From NCBI GenBank assembly GCA_964484125.1, contig CAZAEK010000003.1, positions 124,001-188,000 on the forward strand: a stretch of DNA of 64,000 bases. Direction: 5' to 3'. The first letter of the stretch is position 1. Each line of letters starts with the position of its first letter. This document shows positions 26,193-35,058 of this stretch, piece by piece. The position numbers were made by a program, and so were the translations under genes. The notes under the pieces are model-generated. The model saw nothing but the letters and a program-made list of their open reading frames with translations, made no database searches and was not told the DNA's origin. Source of the stretch: DSSM01 sp964484125 (GTDB lineage: Bacteria; Bacteroidota; Ignavibacteria; Tepidaquicellales; Tepidaquicellaceae).

Positions 26193-26730
26193 AATATTTG
26201 TATTGGTTATTGCAGTTTTTGTTTTTAAAGGCTGCGAACTTGAGAAAGAAAAAGTGCAGGTGCAAAAAACTCCTGAAAAAGAATATCTTATAGTAGAAAA
26301 AGTATTAGATGGAGATACTTTCAGACTCTCAAACGGTGAAAAGGTGAGACTGCTTGGAATTGATACTCCTGAAAAATATCAGTCAGATAAGCTTGAAAGC
26401 GATTCAAAAAAATCAGGGAGAGATAAGAAGACGATACAAAAACTCGGACAGCTTGCGAGCAATTATGTAAAGGAATTTGCTGAGGGGAGGAAAGTATATC
26501 TTGAGAGAGAACCAAATCACGAAGACAGGGATAAATACGGAAGATTGCTAAGGTATGTATATCTTGAAGATGGAACAATGATTAATAAAAAGATAATAGC
26601 TGATGGATATGCTTATGTATATGATAAGTATCCTTTAACTAAACTTGATGAATTCCGTCAGGCATACAGAGAAGCGAGAGAAAACCGCAAAGGTTTGTGG
26701 GGAGACATAAAAGGATTTGAAAATTTTTAA
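26176..26730 (+). CDS. Thermonuclease-family (SNase) lipoprotein
   Basis: A 184-residue protein starting at TTG (26176) inside the end of the phosphorylase gene. Residues 1-20 are a signal ending in lipobox FKGC, so it should be lipid-anchored outside the inner membrane. The rest is a staphylococcal-nuclease domain: VEKVLDGDTFRL, RLLGIDTPE (the catalytic Arg, Asp and Glu), and DRDKYGRLLRYVY with the second catalytic Arg. It should cleave DNA or RNA using calcium. Gene order phosphorylase-nuclease suggests use of external nucleic acid, which is inference. Confidence 0.93.
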   Translation: MKYFIKIFVLVIAVFVFKGCELEKEKVQVQKTPEKEYLIVEKVLDGDTFRLSNGEKVRLLGIDTPEKYQSDKLESDSKKSGRDKKTIQKLGQLASNYVKEFAEGRKVYLEREPNHEDRDKYGRLLRYVYLEDGTMINKKIIADGYAYVYDKYPLTKLDEFRQAYREARENRKGLWGDIKGFENF

Positions 26731-26751
26731 AATGATTAAAACATTAATAAT

Positions 26752-28218
26752 ATGAGTAAATTAACAAAAGATATTGCAGTAACATTTGATGATGTTTTAC
26801 TAATACCTGCAAAATCATCAGTACTTCCGAGAGAAGTAGATATAACAACAAGGTTGACTAAAAATATCAGACTCAATATTCCTATATTATCAGCGGCAAT
26901 GGATACTGTAACCGAATCTGCTATGGCAATAGCAATTGCGAGGGAAGGTGGTATAGGAATTATTCATAAAAATATGACAATGCAAATGCAGGCATCTGAG
27001 GTTGACAGGGTTAAAAGAAGTGAAAGCGGAATGATTTTAAAACCTGTAACACTGACAACTGATAAAAAAATCAAAGACGCATTTGAGGTAATGGAGAAAT
27101 TTAAAATATCAGGAATTCCGATAGTTGATTTTGACGGGAAGCTCGTTGGTATATTGACAAACAGGGATTTAAGATTCGGAATAAATGAAGATATGCTTGT
27201 AAAAGATGCTATGACAAAAAATAATCTGATTACAGCTCCACTTGGAACAGATCTTGACATGGCAGAAGTGATATTACAGAAACATAAAATTGAAAAATTA
27301 CCCGTTGTGGATAAAAATGGAGTATTGAAAGGTTTAATTACATTTAAAGATATTCAGAAAAGAAAGAGTTTTCCGAATGCATGCAAGGATAAATTCGGGA
27401 GACTCAGAGTAGGAGCAGCGTTGGGAATAGCTTATGATACAATTGAACGTGCAGAGGAACTTAAAAAAGCAGGAGCAGATGTACTTGTGATTGATACTGC
27501 ACATGGTCATTCTGCAGGTGTTTTAAATATGATAAAAAAGGTAAAATCAAAAACCGGACTTGAAATAATAGCAGGAAACGTAGCAACAGGAGAGGCAACA
27601 GAAGATTTAATAAAGGCAGGGGCTGATGCCGTGAAAGTTGGAATAGGTGCGGGCTCAATTTGCACGACGCGTATTATAGCAGGAGTTGGTGTTCCGCAGA
27701 TGTCAGCGATAATTGAATGTGCAGCAGTTGCCAAAAAGTATGATATACCTGTAATTGCTGATGGAGGAATAAAACAAACAGGAGATATTCCAAAGGCAAT
27801 TGGAGGAGGTGCAGATACAATTATGGTAGGCGGAATGCTTGCCGGTACAGATGAATCGCCCGGAGAAAAGGTTTTATATGAAGGAAGAAGTTATAAAGTA
27901 TATAGAGGAATGGGCTCAATAGAAGCTATGAAGAAGGGAAGTAAGGACAGATATTTTCAGGATATGGAAGAGGATATTGCAAAATTAGTGCCTGAAGGAA
28001 TCGAAGGAATTGTACCATATAAGGGACCACTAAAAGACACAATTTATCAGATACTCGGCGGATTAAGGGCGGCAATGGGATATTGCGGTGCGAAAAATAT
28101 TTCACAGATGAAGGCAAAAGCAAAATTCGTAAGAATTACAAATGCCGGACTGCGTGAATCTCATCCACATGATGTAAAAATTACAAAAGAAGCTCCGAAC
28201 TATAGTCCGAAGCCGTAA
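26752..28218 (+). CDS. guaB: IMP dehydrogenase
   Basis: A 488-residue enzyme of full length. It oxidises IMP to XMP with NAD+, the first step to guanine nucleotides. The barrel begins VTFDDVLLIPAKSSVLP; two CBS domains fill residues about 95-205; the catalytic loop reads GIGAGSICTTRIIAGVG with the active-site Cys; the flap region YRGMGS and the Arg-containing YFQ segment follow. It comes 21 bases after the nuclease gene. The gap after it carries a cluster of repeats, so it is probably the last gene of its unit. Confidence 0.97.
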   Translation: MSKLTKDIAVTFDDVLLIPAKSSVLPREVDITTRLTKNIRLNIPILSAAMDTVTESAMAIAIAREGGIGIIHKNMTMQMQASEVDRVKRSESGMILKPVTLTTDKKIKDAFEVMEKFKISGIPIVDFDGKLVGILTNRDLRFGINEDMLVKDAMTKNNLITAPLGTDLDMAEVILQKHKIEKLPVVDKNGVLKGLITFKDIQKRKSFPNACKDKFGRLRVGAALGIAYDTIERAEELKKAGADVLVIDTAHGHSAGVLNMIKKVKSKTGLEIIAGNVATGEATEDLIKAGADAVKVGIGAGSICTTRIIAGVGVPQMSAIIECAAVAKKYDIPVIADGGIKQTGDIPKAIGGGADTIMVGGMLAGTDESPGEKVLYEGRSYKVYRGMGSIEAMKKGSKDRYFQDMEEDIAKLVPEGIEGIVPYKGPLKDTIYQILGGLRAAMGYCGAKNISQMKAKAKFVRITNAGLRESHPHDVKITKEAPNYSPKP

Positions 28219-28224
28219 TTTTTT

Positions 28225-28268
28225 TCCCGGGAACACGGATGACGCTGATTTTACGGATTTTCGCGGAT
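28225..28268. repeat. Intergenic repeat of the ACGGATTTTCGCGGATTT type
   Basis: The segment runs GAACACGGATGACGCTGATT, then TTACGGATTTTCGCGGATTT, with internal near-repeats of GGAT. It resembles a dispersed non-coding element I know from several bacterial genomes, but I cannot search for copies. Its base composition is more GC-rich than the flanking spacer. Confidence 0.5.
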
Positions 28269-28302
28269 TTATTTTATTGCAGAGTTTGTAACAAAGAAAT
28301 AA

Positions 28303-28330
28303 ATGGATTCCCGCCTTCGCAGGAATGACA
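28303..28330. repeat. Intergenic repeat GGATTCCCGCCTTCGCAGGA type
   Basis: GGATTCCCGCCTTCGCAGGA followed by ATGACA folds into a hairpin: ATTCC pairs with GGAAT, one mismatch, then GC/GC around a CTTC loop. This palindromic element is familiar as a scattered intergenic repeat in many bacteria. It directly precedes another hairpin element. Confidence 0.6.
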
Positions 28331-28339
28331 GACCGAAAT

Positions 28340-28370
28340 GACTCCGTCAGGAGTCGTATGTTTGTAGCAA
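28340..28370. repeat. Intergenic hairpin repeat GACTCC-GGAGTC
   Basis: GACTCC (28340-28345) and GGAGTC (28350-28355) pair over 6 bp around GTCA and are followed by GTATGTTTGTAGCAA. A degenerate relative occurs at 17972-17991. It is the third repeat in a row in this 279-base spacer. The remaining 28371-28497 is AT-rich and shows nothing I can name beyond the expected start region of the next gene. Confidence 0.5.
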
Positions 28371-28497
28371 TAAGATAGTAACAGTTAAATTAAAATCTTC
28401 AAAAATTTCACCATTACGGGGATACATTTAAATTTGTACATGAACTAATAGTTATGACAAATGGTTTAAATTTACAAAGAATAATATAACAAATAAA

Positions 28498-29706
28498 ATG
28501 AAATATATATTTATAATTATCTTTTTAATTTTTGCATTAGAAACGAAAGCAACTACAGTTCCGTCGGATTCAGGTTCTTTTCAATATGTCGGAAATCAGA
28601 CAATCACTTTCATAGATCAATCACGAAACAACAGAAGTATTCAATCACTCGTATATTATCCTGCAGTATCTGAAGGAACAGGGACACAAATTAATTTAAC
28701 AGGTGGTAAGTATCCGATAATTTCTTTCGGGCATGGTTTTACAATTAATCCAAATATTTATATACATTTATACCGTCATCTTGCAAGCTGGGGATATATA
28801 GTAATCGCACCTGCTACGGAGACAGGTTTTTTCCCAAGTCATTTAGAATTTGCACTTGACCTCGTATTTGTTTTGAAAGATATGAAAAGAAAAAGCAGAT
28901 TACCTGCCGATTTTTTCTATAATGCAGTTGATACATTCAATACAGGTATTTTGGGTCATTCAATATGGGGAGGTTGCAGTTTTCTTGCTGGTTCGCTTGA
29001 TATAACGGTTAGAGCAATTTCTTCTCTTGCAGCTGCAATTACAAATCCGTCTTCCATAACTGCAATTCAGCAAATACAAAAACCTGTGCAATTATTAAGT
29101 AGGCAGAGGGATAGTATAGCATCGTACTGGACACACCAACTACCACATTATAATTCAGCTAATCCATTTAAACAGATATTGAATATTAAGGGAGGCAATC
29201 ATAGTTATTTTCATTTGCTTCCTGCTCTTGATGATTTAGTTGATAATTCAGCAACAATTACAAGAAACGAACAACAAAGATTAACCCGAAGATATATAAC
29301 ATCCTTTTTTAATGTCTTCCTGAAAAATGATACAAACTACAGAAATTATCTTTTTGGAAGTATAGCACAATCCGACACCTCTGTTATTATGCAATATCAG
29401 TTACCATTTGTAACAGGTTCAGAAAATAAAATATATAAACCATATAATTTTGAACTCAAACAAAATTATCCGAATCCGTTTAATCCAATAACTACAATTT
29501 CGTTCAGTATTCCGAAATCTTCCATTGTAAAAATAATTATATACAGTATTCTCGGAGAAGAAATAATGAAAATTATAAACCAAAAAATGGAAGCAGGACA
29601 CTATCTGACAAAATGGGATGCCTCTGAGTATCCGAGTGGTATCTATTTCTACCGCCTTGAAACATCTGATTTTACGGATACAAGGCGTATGATACTTATT
29701 AAATAG
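28498..29706 (+). CDS. Secreted alpha/beta hydrolase with T9SS sorting domain
   Basis: A 402-residue exported protein. Residues 1-18 form a signal peptide. Residues about 25-300 are an alpha/beta hydrolase of the dienelactone-hydrolase/PAF-acetylhydrolase type (PIISFGHGF oxyanion region). A probable triad is Ser155 (GHSIWGG), Asp205 (SRQRDSIA) and His235 (GGNHSYF). The nucleophile elbow has Trp at Ser+2 where Gly is normal. Residues about 320-402 are a type IX sorting domain (NYPNPFNP, SGIYFYRL, ending MILIK), so the protein should cross the outer membrane by T9SS and be anchored or released. Substrate is unknown. It starts after a repeat-rich spacer. Confidence 0.88.
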   Translation: MKYIFIIIFLIFALETKATTVPSDSGSFQYVGNQTITFIDQSRNNRSIQSLVYYPAVSEGTGTQINLTGGKYPIISFGHGFTINPNIYIHLYRHLASWGYIVIAPATETGFFPSHLEFALDLVFVLKDMKRKSRLPADFFYNAVDTFNTGILGHSIWGGCSFLAGSLDITVRAISSLAAAITNPSSITAIQQIQKPVQLLSRQRDSIASYWTHQLPHYNSANPFKQILNIKGGNHSYFHLLPALDDLVDNSATITRNEQQRLTRRYITSFFNVFLKNDTNYRNYLFGSIAQSDTSVIMQYQLPFVTGSENKIYKPYNFELKQNYPNPFNPITTISFSIPKSSIVKIIIYSILGEEIMKIINQKMEAGHYLTKWDASEYPSGIYFYRLETSDFTDTRRMILIK

Positions 29707-29839
29707 CATCTTAATTAAGATTTGTATTAATGTCTAAAAGTAATATTAGCAATAAAGACTCATAAAAAGAGAAAAACAAAACAATTGATATTAATAAAAT
29801 ATTAGAATAAATTTATCAGAAATTAAATAAAATAATTCT

Positions 29840-31564
29840 ATGAAAGTTTTTCTCACAACATTTATTCTTTTAATATCAACATTAGTTTACGGACAGAACT
29901 GGTACACAATTTGCGGAAGCAATTCCAAAAACGGTTTGACAAAACATAACGGACCGGTATCAGTTACAACACCTTACTGGACAGTTACAAGTCCAACTAC
30001 TACTGTATGGGGTAATGCGGTATATACTTTCGGAGATAAGTTTGTTTCATCAAGAGGTGTTCTTTCACCATATAAACTTTTAGTTGAAATGCGCAGTCTT
30101 ACAACAGGTCAGCTTATCTGGTCAAAAACAGTCTCAGAAACTGCACGGCTTTATTCGGTTGGTTTTACCGAAGATGCTGTATATGCGGCTGACTATCAGG
30201 GTTTAACTACAACTTTATATGCTTTAACTGTGGACAGTGGTAATGTAAAGTGGAGCATCGCAACAAATATGTTCCCGGGAAATACCGGAATTTGTTTTGC
30301 TCCTGATGGTGACCCGATAATTTTTGGTAAAAGATTAGACAGAAAGACTGGTATTCCAAAATGGACATACAATTATAATGTGCCTGTTTCTCCTAATGGA
30401 GGATTTGTTGTTTATGGTAATACTTATTATCACTTTACAGGTACAATTAATACTCCCAAAAAACTTTTTGCAGTTGATATTAATACAGGCAATTTGAAAT
30501 ATATGTCTTCAGAGCTTCCGGGCGACGGTGATCAGGAAAATCCTTTGATTGTAGGACCTGACGGAACGATATATATTGCAAGAGACGGTGGGGCTCTTCA
30601 CGCTTTTACTGATAACGGCTTCGGCTTTGTTGAAAAATGGGCTAAAACTCCTGCGGTTTTACCAAAATCTTTCGGACCGGATAATGTTATATACTGTGCA
30701 AATATTAATTTTGGATTAAGTTCAGGAACATTAATGCGGATAAATAGCTTAACAGGTGCCGTAATTGATTCGCTCCCGGGTACAAAAGCTACGTATGTTA
30801 CTGTTGGTGCTGATTCAACCGTTTATGTTAATAATGGTGAAGGAGGAACAGGCAAGCTGATTGCATTCACTCCTGATTTACAAACAATAAAATGGCAGAT
30901 TGATTTACCCTATGTTACATATCTTGGCGCTCCGCTTGGAAAGGAAGGTGTGTTTGTTGCAATAGGTTCAGGCACACAAATCACAGCATATAAGCCGACT
31001 TTAACAAGAAAGCCGGTAGCAGATTTCCGTTCAAGCGGTAGAGACATAAATGTGAATCAGCCATTAAATTTCTTTGACCAGTCATCTTATTCGCCGACTT
31101 CATGGAGCTGGACTTTTACCGGTGGCAGTCCTTCAACCTCTAATCTTCAGAACCCAACTGGCATAACATATTCTACTCCCGGAACTTATGAAGTTAAATT
31201 AGTTGCAACAAATTCTTTTGGCTCTGATACTATTACAAGAACAAGTTATGTTGTAGTAACGAATCCTTCCACTATTGTAAAAAATGAAAATGAAATTCCG
31301 GATAAATACTCTTTAGGACAAAATTATCCGAATCCGTTTAATCCGGTAACAAAAATTCAGTTACAAGTTCCAAGATTAAAGTTTGTAAAGTTATTAGTTT
31401 ATGACATATTAGGTAAAGAAGTTGCTACGCTTGTAAACGAACAACTTTCAGCAGGAAGTTACACCGTAACATTCAATGCAGGTAATTTGAAATCCGGAAT
31501 ATATTTCTACAAATTAACAGCCGGTGAATATTCAGAAGTTAAGAAAATGATATTAATGAAATAA
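29840..31564 (+). CDS. Secreted beta-propeller and PKD protein with T9SS sorting domain
   Basis: A 574-residue exported protein. A signal peptide (residues 1-18, cleaving near VYGQ) precedes a PQQ-like beta-propeller (about 30-385) with blades such as YALTVDSGNVKWSI and FAVDINTGNLKY. A PKD domain follows (about 390-475: PTSWSWTFTGG, NPTGITYSTPGTYEVKL). The last 85 residues are a T9SS sorting domain (NYPNPFNPVTKI, SGIYFYKLTAG, ending MILMK). No enzyme motif is evident; binding or surface structure is likely. It is followed after 5 bases by a solute-binding lipoprotein gene on the same strand. Confidence 0.9.
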   Translation: MKVFLTTFILLISTLVYGQNWYTICGSNSKNGLTKHNGPVSVTTPYWTVTSPTTTVWGNAVYTFGDKFVSSRGVLSPYKLLVEMRSLTTGQLIWSKTVSETARLYSVGFTEDAVYAADYQGLTTTLYALTVDSGNVKWSIATNMFPGNTGICFAPDGDPIIFGKRLDRKTGIPKWTYNYNVPVSPNGGFVVYGNTYYHFTGTINTPKKLFAVDINTGNLKYMSSELPGDGDQENPLIVGPDGTIYIARDGGALHAFTDNGFGFVEKWAKTPAVLPKSFGPDNVIYCANINFGLSSGTLMRINSLTGAVIDSLPGTKATYVTVGADSTVYVNNGEGGTGKLIAFTPDLQTIKWQIDLPYVTYLGAPLGKEGVFVAIGSGTQITAYKPTLTRKPVADFRSSGRDINVNQPLNFFDQSSYSPTSWSWTFTGGSPSTSNLQNPTGITYSTPGTYEVKLVATNSFGSDTITRTSYVVVTNPSTIVKNENEIPDKYSLGQNYPNPFNPVTKIQLQVPRLKFVKLLVYDILGKEVATLVNEQLSAGSYTVTFNAGNLKSGIYFYKLTAGEYSEVKKMILMK

Positions 31565-31569
31565 AAATA

Positions 31570-33489
31570 GTGATAAAAAATTTTTTCATAATACTGATTT
31601 TTGTTTTTTTTCTTGCTTTTTCGTGCAGCAAAAAAATTTCTGACAACAGGATTTTAGTAACTAATCCTGTTTCAGTGAAAATATTTGATTTTCCTGAAGG
31701 GGCTGACCCGAATGTTCCTGCAGAGCTTGGTGGTGCAGGATTTACAGGCGAAGGTTGGCAGACCAATACAAATTATGAAGTTCATTCAAGCAAGTCAGCA
31801 GAAAAAGGTGGTGGAATAAAAATCAGTTTCGGAAATTTCCCTGTAACAATGGCACTTTATGGTAAAGGTTCAGCAACTGAATTAAATGCGCTTATTAATT
31901 CTTTAATGTATGAATCATTGCTTGAGCTGGACGAAAATAAAGAATATTTTGTTCCGAGATTAGCAACTCATTGGCAAATTTCACCTGACGGAAAAATTTT
32001 CAGATATAGGATTAATCCTTATGCACGATTTGCCGATGGTCAGCCCGTTACTTCAGAAGATGTAATTGCCACATATAATTTATGTTCTGATACTACACTT
32101 TTGTATCCGGAAATTAATGAACTTGCAGGAATGTTTTACAAACCGGAAGCAGAAAGTAAATATATTATTAAATTCAGGGTAAAAACTGATTCAACACTTA
32201 ACACTTCAAAACAAACGTTCTCAGGTTGGAGATATTTTCTACTTGCTTCCGGAGCTTTTAAAATTTATCCTGCATCATATATAAAAAATCTGACTGGCAC
32301 AGAATATAATGAAAAATTCAGGTATAAGTATATTCCCGGAAGCGGACCATACTTATTTGATACACTTGATATAGAAAAAGAAAGTTCGTTTGTATTAAAA
32401 AGAAGAAGCGACTATTGGGCTGAAAAAGAAAAATTTTCGAAAGGGCTTTATAATTTTGATTTCATAAAAATTGAATCTGTTAAAGATGAAATGCTGAGAG
32501 GCGAAAGATTTAAAAAAGGCGAGATTGATGTGTTATTTATTTACAGGGCAGCTGATTGGTTTGAGAAAATGAAAGGCGAAGAATTTGAAAGAGGTTTAAT
32601 TTTGAAAAGAGCAGTATATAACTTTCAGAACAGCGGTCCGTCAGGAATATGCATTAATACAAGAATAAAGCCATTAGATGATATCAGAGTAAGAAAGGCA
32701 TTGAATTATGCATATAACAGAGCGCAGTTTAATGAAAAACTTTTTTATAATTCTTATAGCTATACCAATTCATATTTCCCGGGAAGTATTTACGAAAATA
32801 AAAATAATCCGCAGACCGGATTTAATTTAGATTCAGCCGCTAATCTACTTAAAGAAGCGGGATGGACAGAAAAAACTTCAGATGGCTTTCTGAAAAAAGA
32901 CGGTAAAATTCTTGAGCTAAAACTTCCATTTTTAAAATCTCAGGAAAGATATTTTACAATATATAAGGAAGACCTTGCAAAAATCGGGATAAAATTGATT
33001 TTACAGGAAACAGACGCTGCTACTCTTGGGAAAATAGGACTTGAAAGAAACTTCCAGCTGATTCCTATGTCATGGATAAATCCTGACTTTCCTTCTCCGG
33101 ATGCAATGTTTTCATCAGAGGCGGCGGATTTACCGAATTCAAATAACTGGTCTGGGATGCAAAATAAAGAAATAGACTCTTTGATCTTGATTTATAATTC
33201 TTCAGAAGATATTAGAAAACGAATTGAGGCAATTAAGCAAATAGATTCATTAGCAGTAAACAGCTATCATTATGTCTTAGGATGGTACATTCCCTATGTA
33301 AGAATTGCATTTCAGAATAAATTCGGGTATCCAGAAGGCATTTTGAGTAAAAGTAACAGTGTTATAGGGCTTTTATCAATATGGTATTACGATGTGAAAA
33401 AAGCAGAAAAATACTGGTATGCAAAAGATAATCCGTCTGAAAAGCTCGAGAGTGGTGAAATCGAAAATAAATACTGGTTATCACATTGA
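31570..33489 (+). CDS. Family 5 extracellular solute-binding lipoprotein
   Basis: A 639-residue protein starting at GTG (31570). The signal ends in lipobox AFSC near residue 18. After an N-terminal segment of about 50 residues rich in Pro and Gly, the periplasmic peptide-binding fold follows: LATHWQISPDGKIFRYRINP, ARFADGQPVTSEDV, and IRVRKALNYAYNRAQF, the conserved DppA/OppA core. It should capture oligopeptides or a similar ligand outside the inner membrane. No matching ABC permease is next to it, so it is an orphan binding protein here. The gap after it (33490-33604) precedes the Bax-inhibitor-like gene. Confidence 0.9.
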   Translation: MIKNFFIILIFVFFLAFSCSKKISDNRILVTNPVSVKIFDFPEGADPNVPAELGGAGFTGEGWQTNTNYEVHSSKSAEKGGGIKISFGNFPVTMALYGKGSATELNALINSLMYESLLELDENKEYFVPRLATHWQISPDGKIFRYRINPYARFADGQPVTSEDVIATYNLCSDTTLLYPEINELAGMFYKPEAESKYIIKFRVKTDSTLNTSKQTFSGWRYFLLASGAFKIYPASYIKNLTGTEYNEKFRYKYIPGSGPYLFDTLDIEKESSFVLKRRSDYWAEKEKFSKGLYNFDFIKIESVKDEMLRGERFKKGEIDVLFIYRAADWFEKMKGEEFERGLILKRAVYNFQNSGPSGICINTRIKPLDDIRVRKALNYAYNRAQFNEKLFYNSYSYTNSYFPGSIYENKNNPQTGFNLDSAANLLKEAGWTEKTSDGFLKKDGKILELKLPFLKSQERYFTIYKEDLAKIGIKLILQETDAATLGKIGLERNFQLIPMSWINPDFPSPDAMFSSEAADLPNSNNWSGMQNKEIDSLILIYNSSEDIRKRIEAIKQIDSLAVNSYHYVLGWYIPYVRIAFQNKFGYPEGILSKSNSVIGLLSIWYYDVKKAEKYWYAKDNPSEKLESGEIENKYWLSH

Positions 33490-33604
33490 CTTAATCAGGA
33501 CTGAAATTTTTCAAACCGGGTTATATTGTTTTTTTGAGGAACAAATATTATATAATTTCGTTATATTGTATTGAAACATAAAAGTTAAGGAGAATATTAA
33601 ATAT

Positions 33605-34348
33605 ATGAATTACAATCCATATTCTAATCATAATCCATATCAAAATCAGAGTGGATTTGACAGGCCAGTTACGGCTTCGTTTTCTACTGATGTATCAAGG
33701 AAATACCTGCTCAATGTATATAACTGGATGGCTTTTGGTCTTGCAATTACCGCTTTAGTTGCAATGTTTGTATCAAGAAGTGAAAAGGTAATTGAAGTTT
33801 TCATTTTAAATACACCTGTTTTTTACGGGTTATTAATTGCCCAATTTATAGTTGTATTAGGACTTTCATTTGCTATTAATAAAATTCCAACCGTGATTGC
33901 TATCGGTGCATTTTTCTTTTATGCCGCTTTGACTGGAATCACAATGTCAGTCTTATTCTTAGTATATACAGAAGCTTCGATTGCAATTACATTTTTCGTT
34001 TGTGCCGGTATGTTTGCTTCAGTGAGTGTTTTTGGCTATCTTACTAAAATGGATCTAAGCGGAATAGGTACATTTCTTTATATGGGACTAGTTGGGTTAA
34101 TTATTGCATCAGTTGTAAATATTTTTCTTGGAAGTTCTATGATATACTGGATCACAACTTACGCTGGAGTATTGATATTTACAGGTTTGACAGCTTATGA
34201 TACTCAGAAAATCAAGAGAATGAGTGCGGAAATGGATTTTAATACTGATATTGGTAAAAAGTCAGCAGTAATATCGGCATTAATGCTCTATCTTGATTTT
34301 ATAAATATGTTTATTTACCTGTTGAGAATTTTAGGGTCAAGGAAGTAA
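33605..34348 (+). CDS. Bax inhibitor-1/YccA family membrane protein
   Basis: A 247-residue protein. After a hydrophilic N-terminus (residues 1-35, Asn/Pro/Tyr-rich) come seven membrane helices. The core signature ITTYAGVLIFTGLTAYDTQKIK and the C-terminal LYLDFINMFIYLLRILG match the BI-1/YbhL/YccA family, thought to be pH-sensitive calcium channels or regulators of membrane proteases. AAGGAG at 33587-33592 lies 12 bases ahead of the ATG. TTTG (33533-33536) and TAATTTCG (33553-33560) resemble promoter boxes but with a short 16-base spacer. Confidence 0.93.
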   Translation: MNYNPYSNHNPYQNQSGFDRPVTASFSTDVSRKYLLNVYNWMAFGLAITALVAMFVSRSEKVIEVFILNTPVFYGLLIAQFIVVLGLSFAINKIPTVIAIGAFFFYAALTGITMSVLFLVYTEASIAITFFVCAGMFASVSVFGYLTKMDLSGIGTFLYMGLVGLIIASVVNIFLGSSMIYWITTYAGVLIFTGLTAYDTQKIKRMSAEMDFNTDIGKKSAVISALMLYLDFINMFIYLLRILGSRK

Positions 34349-34362
34349 CAGGATTTTCTGAA

Positions 34363-35058
34363 ATGATAAAAATTGAGAATGTTTCTAAAAAGTACGGAGA
34401 AGGCGAATCTGCTTTCTCCGTTTTAAATAATCTGTCTTTGGAAATCAATGATGGTGAGATAGTAATAATATATGGAAAAAGTGGTTCCGGAAAATCAACA
34501 ATATTAAATATACTAAGCGGAATAGATCTCCCTGATTCCGGCAGTGTTATTTTTGATGGTATAGATATAACAAAACTCTCAGAAAAGGAAAGAACATTAT
34601 TCCGCAGAAAAAATATTGGGTTTGTATTTCAGTTTTTTAATCTTATTCCTACATTAACTGTTGAAGAAAACCTTCAGTTGCCCTTGCAGTTGAATAATAT
34701 TCAGATGTCAGGCGATGAAATAAAATCAATACTCTCAGAGGTTGAGCTTTCCCATAAATTAAAGAGTGAACCTGATAAATTATCAGGAGGAGAACAGCAG
34801 AGAATTGCAATTTCAAGAGCTTTGATACATCAACCCAAAATAATTCTTGCAGATGAACCAACAGGAAACCTCGACTATGAAACCGGGCAGAAAGTTATTG
34901 AGCTGATAGATAAATCAGTCAGGCAGAAAAATAAAACCATGATAATGGCAACACACAGTAAAGAGGTTATGGGACTTGCTGATAAGCTGTATATGTTGAA
35001 AAACGGCAAGCTTATTGAAATGGATAAGAAAGAGTTGTATGCCGGATTTACTAACTAA
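34363..35058 (+). CDS. ABC transporter ATP-binding protein, LolD/AttE-like
   Basis: A 231-residue ATPase: Walker A GKSGSGKST, Q-loop VFQFFNLIPTLTVEENL, signature LSGGEQQRIAISRAL, Walker B IILADEPTGNLD, and the H-loop ATHS. The pattern is that of the MacB/LolD/YbbA group, which drives FtsX-type permeases that do not import. It starts 14 bases after the BI-1 gene, and its last codons overlap the permease gene by 20 bases. With the permease and the lipocalin-like lipoprotein that follow, it forms a three-gene system of the Att type. Confidence 0.95.
   Translation: MIKIENVSKKYGEGESAFSVLNNLSLEINDGEIVIIYGKSGSGKSTILNILSGIDLPDSGSVIFDGIDITKLSEKERTLFRRKNIGFVFQFFNLIPTLTVEENLQLPLQLNNIQMSGDEIKSILSEVELSHKLKSEPDKLSGGEQQRIAISRALIHQPKIILADEPTGNLDYETGQKVIELIDKSVRQKNKTMIMATHSKEVMGLADKLYMLKNGKLIEMDKKELYAGFTN

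Noticed and set aside
28219..28497. CRISPR array or insertion-sequence remnant
   Set aside because: The elements differ from one another, are not regularly spaced, and no transposase frame or terminal inverted repeats are seen.
29708..29721. 14-base AT palindrome as a terminator
   Set aside because: ATCTTAATTAAGAT is too AT-rich and short to be a convincing terminator.
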